A stretch of DNA of 64,000 nt, taken from positions 4,026 through 68,025 of the forward strand of contig DAIPIU010000006.1 in assembly GCA_036770645.1 (NCBI GenBank), in the 5' to 3' direction. The translations under genes and the position numbers were made by a program. This DNA is from Rubrimonas sp036770645. Lineage in GTDB: Bacteria > Pseudomonadota > Alphaproteobacteria > Rhodobacterales > Rhodobacteraceae. Of this stretch, positions 44,943 to 53,820 are shown piece after piece (the first letter of the stretch is position 1; every line of letters begins with the position of its first letter). The notes below the pieces were generated by a model that worked only from the letters and a program-made list of their open reading frames with translations, did not search any database and was not told the DNA's origin.

Positions 44943-47092
44943 GCGCGCCGCCCGCGGCCCCCGCGGGGCCCGGCGTCGACCCGACCGGGGGCGTCCCGAC
45001 CGGCGGCCGGCCGGACGCCGAGGCCGGGGCGACGGGCCGCGCGCTGGCCGGTCCGTGGCTCTGGGCCGCGACGGCCCTGGGGGTGGCGCTGTCGGCGGTG
45101 CACCTGTGGCTGGCGCTGGTGCCCGCGCTGGACGAGATCCCCCGCAACGCCATGCATTTCGCGGGCTTCGCGCTGCTCTGCGCGCTGTGGATGCCCATGG
45201 GCGGCTGGGCGAAGGCCGGTCCGGGGCGCTGGATCGACCTCGCCTTCGGCCTGTGCGTGGCCGCGGCGGCGCTGCATCTCGCTGCGGCGGAGACCGCGAT
45301 CTACGCGCGCGGCGTGCGGCTGGCCCCGCTCGACTGGGTGGCGGGGGCGACGGTGATCCTCGGCGCGGCCGAGTTCTCGCGCCGCGCCGCGGGGCCCGTG
45401 ATCCCGGTGCTGATCCTGCTGTCGCTGGCCTATGTGCTGGGGCTGGGGCGGCACATGCCCGGGGTGCTGTCCTTCCCCGGCCTCGGTCCCGAGACGGTGC
45501 TGTTCCGCGCCGTCTACGGCGACGACGCGCTGTTCGGGGCCATCGCGCGGCTGTCCTCGACCACGGTGTTCCTGTTCATCATCTTCGGGGCGTTCCTTCT
45601 GCGCTCGGGCGCGGGGGATTTCGTCATCGCGCTGGCGCGCGCCGTGGCGGGGCGGGTGGCGGGGGGGCCGGGACTCGTGGCGGTGATCGCCTCGGCGCTG
45701 ACGGGCACGATCTCGGGCTCGGCCATCGCCAACACCGCCTCGACCGGCGTCGTGACCATCCCGCTGATGAAGCAGGCGGGCTATCGCCCCGCCTTCGCGG
45801 GGGGGGTCGAGGCCGCGGCCTCGACCGGCGGGCAGCTGATGCCGCCGATCATGGGGGCGGGGGCCTTCGTCATGGCCTCCTACACCCAGATCCCCTACGA
45901 CCGGATCGTGGCGGTCGCGGCGCTGCCGGCGCTGCTGTATTTCGCCTCGGTGGCGTTCTTCGTGCGCATCGAGGCGCGCCGCCTCGGGCTCGGGCCGATG
46001 CCGGGCGGCGACGATGCGCCCTGGGCCGCGGTGCGCCGCTCGGGCGCGAGCTTCGTCATCCCGATCGGCGCGGTGGTCTGGGCGCTGCTGGCGGGGTTCT
46101 CGGCGAACTACGCCGCGGTGCTCGGCGTGCTGGCGACAGTGGCGGCGAGCTGGCTGACCGTCACGCCCATGGGTCCGCGCGCGGTGTTCGAGGCGCTGGC
46201 CATGGGCGCCCGCAACATGGTGCCGACCGCGGTGCTGCTGTGCGCCGTGGGGATCGTCGTCAACGTCATCACCACGGCGGGCGTCGGGCAGACCTTCTCG
46301 CTGATGATCGCCGACTGGTCGGGCGGCAGCGTGCTGGTCGCCATCGCTCTGATCGCGCTGGCCTCGCTGATCCTCGGCATGGGGCTGCCGGTCACGGCGG
46401 CCTACATCGTGCTGGCCACCCTGTCGGCCCCCGCGCTGGCCGGCATGATCGCGGACGCGGCCGTGGCGGCGCAGATCGCGGCCGGGACCCTGCCTCAGGC
46501 GGCCGCGCCCGTGCTGATGCTGGGCGCGCCCGAGGCCGCGGCGGCGCTGTCCGGTCCCGTCCCGGGGGCCGAGGCGCGGGCGCTGGTCGCGGGCCTTCCG
46601 CTCGAGCTGCGCGCGGCGCTGCGCCAGATCGTCGTGAGCCCCGAGGCCGCGATGGCGGCGCTGCTGTCGGCGCACATGATCGTGTTCTGGCTCAGCCAGG
46701 ACAGCAACGTCACGCCGCCGGTGGCGCTGGCGGCCTTCACGGCCGCCGCCATCGCCAAGGCCCCGCCCATGGCCACGGCGGTCGCCAGCTGGCGGCTGGC
46801 CAAGGGCCTGTACATCGTGCCGCTGCTGTTCGCGACCACGCCCTTCCTGTCGGGCGACCCCTGGGCGGCGCTGCGCATCTTCGCCTGCGCGCTGGTCGGG
46901 CTCTATGCGCTCGCCGCCGCCATGGCGGGCTGGATGGAGACGCGGCTGCACCCCGCCGCGCGGGTCCTCTCGGCCTGCGCCGGCGTCGCCGCGCTGTGGC
47001 CCGGGCCGCTGTGGCTGAACCTCGCGGGCGTCGCCGCGACGCTGGCGCTGGGCGGGCTGTCGCTGCGCGCCGCCCGGCCCGCCGCGGCCTGA
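44939..47092 (+). CDS. TRAP transporter fused permease, DctQM-type (system 2)
   Basis: This 717-residue protein starts at GTG 44939, overlapping the receptor stop (GTGA). A DctQ-like part (about 30-180) is followed by the DctM channel with GTISGSAIANTASTGVVTIPLM, AAASTGGQLMPPIMGAGAF and ASLILGMGLPVTAAY. Residues about 500-560 hold a long extra loop rich in Ala. A much longer frame reaching back to 43769 is not the real gene. Confidence 0.92.
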   Translation: MSAPPAAPAGPGVDPTGGVPTGGRPDAEAGATGRALAGPWLWAATALGVALSAVHLWLALVPALDEIPRNAMHFAGFALLCALWMPMGGWAKAGPGRWIDLAFGLCVAAAALHLAAAETAIYARGVRLAPLDWVAGATVILGAAEFSRRAAGPVIPVLILLSLAYVLGLGRHMPGVLSFPGLGPETVLFRAVYGDDALFGAIARLSSTTVFLFIIFGAFLLRSGAGDFVIALARAVAGRVAGGPGLVAVIASALTGTISGSAIANTASTGVVTIPLMKQAGYRPAFAGGVEAAASTGGQLMPPIMGAGAFVMASYTQIPYDRIVAVAALPALLYFASVAFFVRIEARRLGLGPMPGGDDAPWAAVRRSGASFVIPIGAVVWALLAGFSANYAAVLGVLATVAASWLTVTPMGPRAVFEALAMGARNMVPTAVLLCAVGIVVNVITTAGVGQTFSLMIADWSGGSVLVAIALIALASLILGMGLPVTAAYIVLATLSAPALAGMIADAAVAAQIAAGTLPQAAAPVLMLGAPEAAAALSGPVPGAEARALVAGLPLELRAALRQIVVSPEAAMAALLSAHMIVFWLSQDSNVTPPVALAAFTAAAIAKAPPMATAVASWRLAKGLYIVPLLFATTPFLSGDPWAALRIFACALVGLYALAAAMAGWMETRLHPAARVLSACAGVAALWPGPLWLNLAGVAATLALGGLSLRAARPAAA

Positions 47093-47099
47093 GCCGCCA

Positions 47100-47825
47100 T
47101 CAGCCGAAGCAGGCCGCGCGGCCGTCCCGGCGGATGGTCTCGGCCCCCTGCGCGATGGCGCGGGCCCGGCGCTCCAGCGCGGCCGACAGCCGGCGCGGGT
47201 CGCGGGTGCGGGGCGAGGGCAGGATGGCGGCCAGCCGCGCGGCTTCGGCCGCGGTCAGGGCATCGGCGCCCTTGCCGAACCAGCGGCGCGCCGCGGCCTC
47301 GGCCCCGAACACGCCCTCGCCGAATTCCGCGATGTTCAGATAGACCTCGAGGATGCGGCGCTTGCCCCAGACCGCCTCGATCAGCACGGTGAAGCCCGCC
47401 TCCAGCGCCTTGCGCGTCCAGGTCGGGGCTGGCCACAGGAAGGCGTTCTTGGCCGTCTGCTGGCTGATGGTCGAGGCCCCGCGGACCCGGCCCCCGGCCG
47501 CCGCCTGCGCCCGCGCGGCGCTGATCTCGTCCAGGTCGAAGCCGCGATGGGCGCAGAACCGCGCATCCTCGGCCGCCACCACCGCGCGGCGCAGATGCGG
47601 CGAGACGGCGTCGAGGTCGCGCCAGTCGCGCGAGACCTGCCCGAGCCGCCGCCGCTCGGCCTCGATCAGCAGGGTCGTGGGCGGATCCAGGACGGCATAG
47701 GCCGCCGCCCACAGCACCGCCGCGCCGGCCGCGAGCGCGCCGGCGCGCAGCACCAGCCTCGCCGCGCGCCGGACCGGCCCGTGCCGTCGCTTCGCCACCC
47801 CTGCCGCCCCCGCGCCCGTTGCCAT
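47100..47825 (-). CDS. mtgA: Monofunctional biosynthetic peptidoglycan transglycosylase
   Basis: This 241-residue GT51 enzyme polymerises lipid II. One N-terminal membrane anchor (about 26-45) is followed by VVAAEDARFCAHRGFDLDEI (catalytic Glu), GASTISQQTAKNAFLW and the family text RRILEVYLNIAEFGEGVFG. No transpeptidase domain is attached. It is convergent with the TAXI permease of system 2. Confidence 0.93.
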   Translation of the reverse strand: MATGAGAAGVAKRRHGPVRRAARLVLRAGALAAGAAVLWAAAYAVLDPPTTLLIEAERRRLGQVSRDWRDLDAVSPHLRRAVVAAEDARFCAHRGFDLDEISAARAQAAAGGRVRGASTISQQTAKNAFLWPAPTWTRKALEAGFTVLIEAVWGKRRILEVYLNIAEFGEGVFGAEAAARRWFGKGADALTAAEAARLAAILPSPRTRDPRRLSAALERRARAIAQGAETIRRDGRAACFG

Positions 47826-47894
47826 CCTGCCGGCTTCTATCGCGGCGCGCCGCGCGGGGCGACCGGCGCCGCGACGGGTCGCGCAGCGCGCCGC

Positions 47895-49310
47895 TCAGCG
47901 CCGCCAGATCTCCGTGTCGATCTGGCCGGCGAGTTCGGGATAATCGTCGGCGTGGAACACCGGCTCGGTCCCCGCGCGGCGCTGGGCGAAGTAATCCTGG
48001 CTGAGCTTGGCCACCGTGCCCGACAGCAGCACGATGGCGACGAGGTTCACTGTCGCCATCAGCCCCATCGAGGCGTCCGCGGCGTCGAACACAGTCGCGA
48101 CACTTTGCAGCGAGCCCCAGACGACCATGGCCAGAACCCCGATGCGCAGCGGGTTGAACCATTTCTCGTCCTTCACCCCGAGGAAGGTGAGCGCGTTCTC
48201 GGAATACGAGTAGTTCCCGACGATCGACGTGAAGGCGAAGAAGAAGATCGCCACGGCGATGAACCAGCGCCCCGACGGCCCGATCATGGCGTCGAGCGCG
48301 TTCTGCGTCAGCTGCGCGCCGCCGATGCCGGTCGAGCCCGCCAGCGCCCCCGACAGCAGGATCACCACCGCGGTCGCGGTGCAGATGAGGATGGTGTCGA
48401 TGAACACGCCCAGCGCCTGCACGAAGCCCTGCGAGGACGGGTGGTGCGGGTCCGGCGTCGCCACGGCCGCGATGTTCGGGGCCGAACCCATGCCGGCCTC
48501 GTTCGAGAACAGCCCGCGCCGCACCCCGTTCAGCATCGCCGCCGCGATGCCGCCCGCCACGCCCCCCGCCGCCTGGTCCAAGCCGAAGGCGCCCAGCACG
48601 ATGGACGCGAGCACGCCGGGCACGGCCGGGGCGTTCGCGACCATGATGCCGACGGCCAGCAGCAGGTAGACGCCGGCCATGAAGGGCACCACCAGCTCCG
48701 CCACCTGCGCGATCTTGCGGATGCCGCCGAAGATCACCACCGCCGTCAGCGCGGCGACCGCCAGCCCGGTCAGCAGCTTGGGCGCGCCGAAGGCCCCTTC
48801 GACGGATTCGGCGATGGCGTTGGCCTGCACCGCGTTGAACACCAGCCCGAAGGACAGGATCAGGCAGACCGAGAACACGCCCCCGAGCCACGGCATCCCG
48901 AGGCCGCGCGCGATGTAGAAGGCCGGCCCGCCGCGGTAGAGGCCGCCGGGACCGCGGATCTTGTAGAGCTGGGCCAGCGCGCTTTCGGCATAGGCGGTGG
49001 CCATGCCGACCAGCGCCACGATCCACATCCAGAACACAGCGCCGGGGCCGCCAAGCGAGATCGCCACCGCCACGCCCGCGATGTTGCCGGTGCCGACGCG
49101 CGAGGCCAGCGAGATGGTCAGCGCCTGGAAGGGCGAGATCCCCTGCCGGTCCGCCGCGCCCGAGCCGCGCACGGCGCGGAACATCTCGGCGAAGTGCACG
49201 ATCTGGATCAGCCGCAGCCGGACCGTGAAGTACAGGCCCACCGCCAGCAGGCCGTAGACCAGCACATAGCCCCAGAAGACGGTGTTCAGGAATCCGATCA
49301 CGGCTGTCAT
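47895..49310 (-). CDS. Alanine/glycine:cation symporter (AGCS family)
   Basis: This 471-residue protein has about 11 membrane segments and the AGCS signature GVRRGLFSNEAGMGSAPNIAA, plus GTGNIAGVAVAISLGGPGAVFWMW near residue 85. It imports small neutral amino acids with Na+. The start ATG at 49310 gives the usual N-terminus (MTAVIGFLNTVFWGYVLVYG). Confidence 0.93.
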   Translation of the reverse strand: MTAVIGFLNTVFWGYVLVYGLLAVGLYFTVRLRLIQIVHFAEMFRAVRGSGAADRQGISPFQALTISLASRVGTGNIAGVAVAISLGGPGAVFWMWIVALVGMATAYAESALAQLYKIRGPGGLYRGGPAFYIARGLGMPWLGGVFSVCLILSFGLVFNAVQANAIAESVEGAFGAPKLLTGLAVAALTAVVIFGGIRKIAQVAELVVPFMAGVYLLLAVGIMVANAPAVPGVLASIVLGAFGLDQAAGGVAGGIAAAMLNGVRRGLFSNEAGMGSAPNIAAVATPDPHHPSSQGFVQALGVFIDTILICTATAVVILLSGALAGSTGIGGAQLTQNALDAMIGPSGRWFIAVAIFFFAFTSIVGNYSYSENALTFLGVKDEKWFNPLRIGVLAMVVWGSLQSVATVFDAADASMGLMATVNLVAIVLLSGTVAKLSQDYFAQRRAGTEPVFHADDYPELAGQIDTEIWRR

Positions 49311-49414
49311 GGCGGCATCCTTTGCGCGCGGCGTGACGGGGTGAGGGGGGCGGGACCGCGCGGCCGTCCGACGCTATGCGGCAAATCCATGGGCCTCAAG
49401 CGATATCGCTGCGC

Positions 49415-50464
49415 TCAGGGCGCCAGCGCCACGGTCGCGCGCAGGGCGACGTGGTTGGAGCCGGGCGCCGCCAGACGCCCGATGCGTTCCACGCGCATGC
49501 GGCCCGAGACAAGCAGGTGGTCGATGGGGAACCCCGCGAGTCCCGCCGCGACGGGCCATGTCGGCAGCCACGCGCTCGGGTGGCGCAGGTCGAGATCGCG
49601 CGCCACGCGCCGGGCGACGGGGTCCCACGGAACGGCGTTGAAATCGCCGGTCAGCACCATGTCGGGCCTGCCGCCCAGCGCGCGCCGCCCGACGGCCTCG
49701 CGCACCTCGGCGCGCTGTATCTCGCGCAGGTTGGTGAAGAAGTCCTTCGAGAAATGCGCCGCCACCAGACGGATCGGGTGGCCGTTGCGTTCGACGACGG
49801 CCGTCGCGAGCCGCCGCGGGCCGAAGGTGAGGGGGGCCCAACGCGCGTCGCGGAGCGGCAGTTTCGAGAGGATCATCACCTCGCAATGGCCGTCGTCGCA
49901 GCCGAACCTGTAGGGATAGACCGCGGTCAGCATCGGAAGATGCGCCCTGACGCCGTCGGCCTCGAGCACCACCGCGACGTCGGCACCGCTCTGCGCGATG
50001 ACGCGCGCCATCTCGGCCGATCGCGGGTTGTACCCCAGGACGTTCACATGCAGCAGCTCGAGCCGCGCCGCCGCCTCGGGCACCGGCGCGACGACGGTCC
50101 AGCGCACCTTGGCGAGCTGGACGGAGGCGATGGCGGCGACCGCGACGACGATGCCCGCAGCCAGGAACCGCCATCGCGCCCAGGCCAGCAGCGGCACCGC
50201 CAGCAGGCAGGTCAGCGCCGCGTGGAACGAGAGGTTGGCCAGCAGCGTCTGGTTCGCGGCGGCCCGCCCGGGCACGCCGAGGGCGGCGGCGCCAAGCAGG
50301 ATCGCCACGACCGCGACGATGCCGCCCAGCGCGGCGGCGCGCAGTTCGCGGTCGCCCATGCGCCCGGCGGGCGGAGCCGCCGGGCGGGCGGCAGGGCGAG
50401 TGGCCGGCGACGCCGTCGAACCGGGTGCCCGATCGTCTCCGGCTTCCCGATCCGCATTCACCAT
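49415..50464 (-). CDS. Endonuclease/exonuclease/phosphatase family protein, membrane-anchored
   Basis: This 349-residue protein has three hydrophobic segments (about 45-125) and a C-terminal EEP domain of about 215 residues: ELLHVNVLGYN, DVAVVLEADG (Glu), RLVAAHF, LTGDFNAVPWDP (Asp/Asn pair) and IDHLLVSG (Asp-His). The EEP domain is probably periplasmic. Its substrate could be a phospho- or nucleic acid ester. The ATG at 50464 overlaps the upstream GGT stop by seven bases. Confidence 0.8.
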   Translation of the reverse strand: MVNADREAGDDRAPGSTASPATRPAARPAAPPAGRMGDRELRAAALGGIVAVVAILLGAAALGVPGRAAANQTLLANLSFHAALTCLLAVPLLAWARWRFLAAGIVVAVAAIASVQLAKVRWTVVAPVPEAAARLELLHVNVLGYNPRSAEMARVIAQSGADVAVVLEADGVRAHLPMLTAVYPYRFGCDDGHCEVMILSKLPLRDARWAPLTFGPRRLATAVVERNGHPIRLVAAHFSKDFFTNLREIQRAEVREAVGRRALGGRPDMVLTGDFNAVPWDPVARRVARDLDLRHPSAWLPTWPVAAGLAGFPIDHLLVSGRMRVERIGRLAAPGSNHVALRATVALAP

Positions 50465-52041
50465 CCCAGCGCGATCCCGTCCTTGCGCGGGTCCGACGCC
50501 CCCTCCAGCACGCCGCGGCCGTGGTCGATGACGATGGCCTGCGCGCCGCCCAGCGGTTCGGCGCGCCGGCGGACCGCGTGGCCCTTGGCCTCGAGCACGC
50601 CGATCGCCGCCTCGTCGTAGCCGCGTTCCAGCGTCACCGCGCCGTCCTCGAAGAAGCAGCGCGGCGCGTCGATGGCGTGCTGCGGGTCGAGCCCGTAATC
50701 GACGATGTTCGAAACCAGCCGCACATGCCCCGCCGCCTGATACTGGCCGCCCATCACGCCGAAGGGCATGGCGATGCGGCCCCCGCGACGCAGCATTGCG
50801 GGGATGATGGTGTGCATGGGGCGCTTTCGCGGCGCCAGCTCGTTGGGGTGGCCCTTCTCCAGCGAGAAGCCCGCGCCGCGGTTCTGGAAGTTGATGCCGT
50901 ATTTCGCCGAGGCGAGGCCCGAGCCGAAGCCGTGGAAGATCGAGTAGATCAGCGACACCGCCATGCGGTCGCGGTCCACGACGCACAGGTAGACCGTGTC
51001 CTTGTGCACCGTCCCGGTGGCGCGGCGCACATCGGGCAGCGCCCGCTGCGGGTCGATCAGCTTCGACAGCCCCGCGATGCGCGCCTCGTCCAGCATCGGC
51101 TCGAGCCCGAAGCGCATCGCGTCGGGATCGGCGAGGAAGCGGTTGCGCGCGTCGTAGGCGATCTTGGCCGCCTCGATCTCGAGATGGGCGCGCATCGGGC
51201 CGAACGGGTCGAGCCGGCCGAGCTCGAACGGCTCGAGCAGCCGCGCCATCAGCAGCGCCGTAGCGCCCTGGCCGTTCGGGGGCATCTCGACGATCTCGAC
51301 ATCGCGGTAGCGGCCGGCGATGGGCGTCACGAAGTCGGCCCGGGTCGCGGCGAAATCCTCGAGCGTGTGCATGCCGCCGAGCGCGCGCAGGCTGTCCACC
51401 ATGTCCTGCGCGACCGGCCCCTCGTAGAAGCCCTTCGCGCCCTCGGCCGCGATGCGCTTCAGCGCGGCGGCCTGGCCGGGGGCGCGGAACAGGTCGCCCG
51501 CGCGCGGCGCGGCCCCGTCCTTCAGGAACAGCGCGCGCGCATCGCCCGACAGGACCTCGGCGCAGGCCGCCCAGTCCAGCGCCACGCGCGGCGCGACCGG
51601 CACGCCCGCCTCGGCGTAGAAGATCGCCGGTGCGAGGCAGGCCGCGAGGCCGAGTCGACCGTGCTCGGCGGCGAGCTTCTCGAAGCCCGCGACCGCGCCC
51701 GGCACCGTGACGGCGTCGGCGGCGTAGGGCGGGATCTCGGCCAGGCCGCGCGCGCGCAGCGCCCCGGCCGTCAGCGCGGCGGGCGCGCGGCCCGAGCCGT
51801 TGATGCCGACCGGCGTCTCGGAGCCCGCGGGCTTGACCAGCGCGAACATGTCCCCGCCGAGGCCGGTCATCTGCGGCTCGCAGAACCCGAGCACGACCGC
51901 GGCGGCCACGGCGGCGTCCGCCGCGTTGCCGCCGGCCTTCAGCGTCTCGACGGCGACCTGCGCCGCGATGGGGTGCGAGGTCGCGCAGAGGCCGTTCTCG
52001 GCGAAGACCGCCGAGCGGCCGGGGCGATGGAAGTCGCGCAT
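50458..52041 (-). CDS. Gamma-glutamyltransferase family protein
   Basis: This 527-residue protein is autoprocessed by analogy to GGT at Thr349 (HKDTVYLCVVD), the nucleophile. NAADAAVAAAVVLGFCEP opens the family and PRKRPMHTIIPAM and FGVMGGQYQAAGHV lie in the small subunit. There is no signal peptide, so this is a cytosolic GGT-like hydrolase, similar to the YwrD group, rather than the classical periplasmic enzyme. Confidence 0.88.
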   Translation of the reverse strand: MRDFHRPGRSAVFAENGLCATSHPIAAQVAVETLKAGGNAADAAVAAAVVLGFCEPQMTGLGGDMFALVKPAGSETPVGINGSGRAPAALTAGALRARGLAEIPPYAADAVTVPGAVAGFEKLAAEHGRLGLAACLAPAIFYAEAGVPVAPRVALDWAACAEVLSGDARALFLKDGAAPRAGDLFRAPGQAAALKRIAAEGAKGFYEGPVAQDMVDSLRALGGMHTLEDFAATRADFVTPIAGRYRDVEIVEMPPNGQGATALLMARLLEPFELGRLDPFGPMRAHLEIEAAKIAYDARNRFLADPDAMRFGLEPMLDEARIAGLSKLIDPQRALPDVRRATGTVHKDTVYLCVVDRDRMAVSLIYSIFHGFGSGLASAKYGINFQNRGAGFSLEKGHPNELAPRKRPMHTIIPAMLRRGGRIAMPFGVMGGQYQAAGHVRLVSNIVDYGLDPQHAIDAPRCFFEDGAVTLERGYDEAAIGVLEAKGHAVRRRAEPLGGAQAIVIDHGRGVLEGASDPRKDGIALGW

Positions 52042-52199
52042 GGACGGCTCCGGATCACGTTCGCCCGATGGCTTAGGGGATGGGCGCCCCGCGCGCCAGT
52101 GCGGGGCGCCGCCCGCGGCGCCTTCCCGCCGCGCCGTGGCGCCTGCGCCGTGCTGCGGCCGGCCTTGCGCGGCCCCCGCCGCGTCGCCATGGTCGGGGG

Positions 52200-52538
52200 A
52201 TGGAGGTCGTTCCCCACCCCGCAGCCCCGCCCGAGCGCGTGTCCTTCGACCGGCGCGAACTGTCGGCGATCCTGACCGTCTACGGACGCATGGTGGCGGC
52301 GGGCGAATGGCGCGACTACGCCATCGACGCCACGCGCGAGGCGGCGGTGTTCTCGATCTTCCGCCGCGCCGCCGAACGCCCGCTGTTCCGCGTCGAGAAG
52401 CGGCCGCGGCTGGCGCGCGGGCAGGGGGCCTTCAGCGTGATCGGGCTGGACGGGCGCGTCCTGCGCCGCGGCCGCGAGCTGGCGATGGTGCTGCGCGTGT
52501 TCGACGGCCGGCTGCTGCGGGTGGTCGGCCCCGACTGA
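52200..52538 (+). CDS. DUF2794 domain protein
   Basis: This 112-residue protein matches DUF2794 throughout: VSFDRRELSAILTVYGRMVA, EWRDYAIDATREAAVFSIFR and VEKRPRLARGQGAFSVIGLD. The family is almost restricted to alphaproteobacteria and has no known function. The ATG at 52200 has only a close GGGGG stretch; no better start is visible. Confidence 0.88.
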   Translation: MEVVPHPAAPPERVSFDRRELSAILTVYGRMVAAGEWRDYAIDATREAAVFSIFRRAAERPLFRVEKRPRLARGQGAFSVIGLDGRVLRRGRELAMVLRVFDGRLLRVVGPD

Positions 52539-52651
52539 CGCCCCCGACGGGATGGCCCGACCGGACGGCCCGCCCGGAAGGCCGCCTGCGCCGTGGCGTC
52601 CCGCTTCTCCGGACGCTATCCTGCGGCGCAGCACGGCAGGGGAGGCACCGC

Positions 52652-53773
52652 ATGGCCCGCGGCGAGGGACGCCCGCGCAAGCTGATCAATCTCGCGCTGC
52701 AGGGCGGGGGAGCGCATGGCGCCTTCACCTGGGGCGTGCTCGACCGGCTGTTCGAATGCCCCGACGTCGAGATCGCCGCCATCTCCGGCACCTCGGCCGG
52801 GGCGATGAATGCGGTGGTCGCGGCGCAGGGCCTTCAGTATGGCGGGCCGGAGGGCGCGCGCGCCGCGCTCTACCGCTTCTGGCGCGCCGTGGCCAAGGCC
52901 GCCCGCGGCAGCCCGATCCGCCGCAGCCCGCTGGACGTGCTGCTGGGGCGCTGGAGCCTCGAGCACAACCCCGCCTTCCTCGCCGGCGACCTGATCAGCC
53001 GCGTGGCCTCGCCCTACGAGCTCAACCCGCTGGGCCTGAACCCGCTGCGCGATCTGCTGGCCGAGCAGGTCGATTTCGCCAAGGTGCGCGCCTGCCGGCC
53101 GGTCGCCCTGCACATCTGCGCCACCGATGTCGAGACCGGCCGCCCCAAGGTGTGGGCGCGCGGGGAGCTGACGCTTGACATGGTGCTGGCCTCGGCCTGC
53201 CTGCCGACCATGCACCATGCCGTCGAGGTCGGGGGGCGGCATTACTGGGACGGCGGCTTCTCCGGCAATCCGGTGCTGTGGCCGTTCTTCTCGAGTCCGA
53301 CCGAGGACATCGTCATCGTCCAGATCAACCCGGTGCTGCGCGAGGGCGTGCCGCGCAGCGCGCGCGAGATCGCCGACCGGGTGAACGAGATCACCTTCAA
53401 CGCCGCCCTGCTGCGCGAGCTGCGCGCCATCGAGTTCGTGTCGCGCCTGCTGCGGGCCGGGCGGCTGCCGGCCGGGCATTACCGCGACATGCGCCTGCAC
53501 ATGGTCGAGGCCCGCAAGCAGCTCCGCCCGCTGGGGGCCTCGTCGAAGCTGAACGCCGAATGGCCCTTCCTGCGCCACCTTCACGGCATCGGGCGGGCGG
53601 CGGCGGAGAAGTTCCTCGCCCGCGACTGGCCGCTGGTGGGCGAGCGGTCCTCGATCGACATGCGGCGCATGTTCCAGGGCGAGGACGGGCCGGCCCCGGC
53701 CCCGGCCCCCGCGGAGGCGGGCAGGCCGCCGAGCCCCCCGGCGGCCCCGCCGGAGGTTCCCGCCGGGGGCTGA
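52652..53773 (+). CDS. Patatin-like phospholipase
   Basis: This 373-residue protein has the oxyanion loop LALQGGGAHGAFTWGVL, the nucleophile elbow GTSAG (Ser48) and the DGG of the Ser-Asp dyad in HYWDGGFSGNP. It hydrolyses lipid acyl esters. A Pro/Ala-rich tail follows (about 345-373). GGGGAGG lies before the ATG. Confidence 0.9.
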   Translation: MARGEGRPRKLINLALQGGGAHGAFTWGVLDRLFECPDVEIAAISGTSAGAMNAVVAAQGLQYGGPEGARAALYRFWRAVAKAARGSPIRRSPLDVLLGRWSLEHNPAFLAGDLISRVASPYELNPLGLNPLRDLLAEQVDFAKVRACRPVALHICATDVETGRPKVWARGELTLDMVLASACLPTMHHAVEVGGRHYWDGGFSGNPVLWPFFSSPTEDIVIVQINPVLREGVPRSAREIADRVNEITFNAALLRELRAIEFVSRLLRAGRLPAGHYRDMRLHMVEARKQLRPLGASSKLNAEWPFLRHLHGIGRAAAEKFLARDWPLVGERSSIDMRRMFQGEDGPAPAPAPAEAGRPPSPPAAPPEVPAGG

Positions 53774-53820
53774 CGCGCGCGCCCGTGACAAGCCCGCGCG
53801 GGGCGCCTAGGCTCGGTCCC

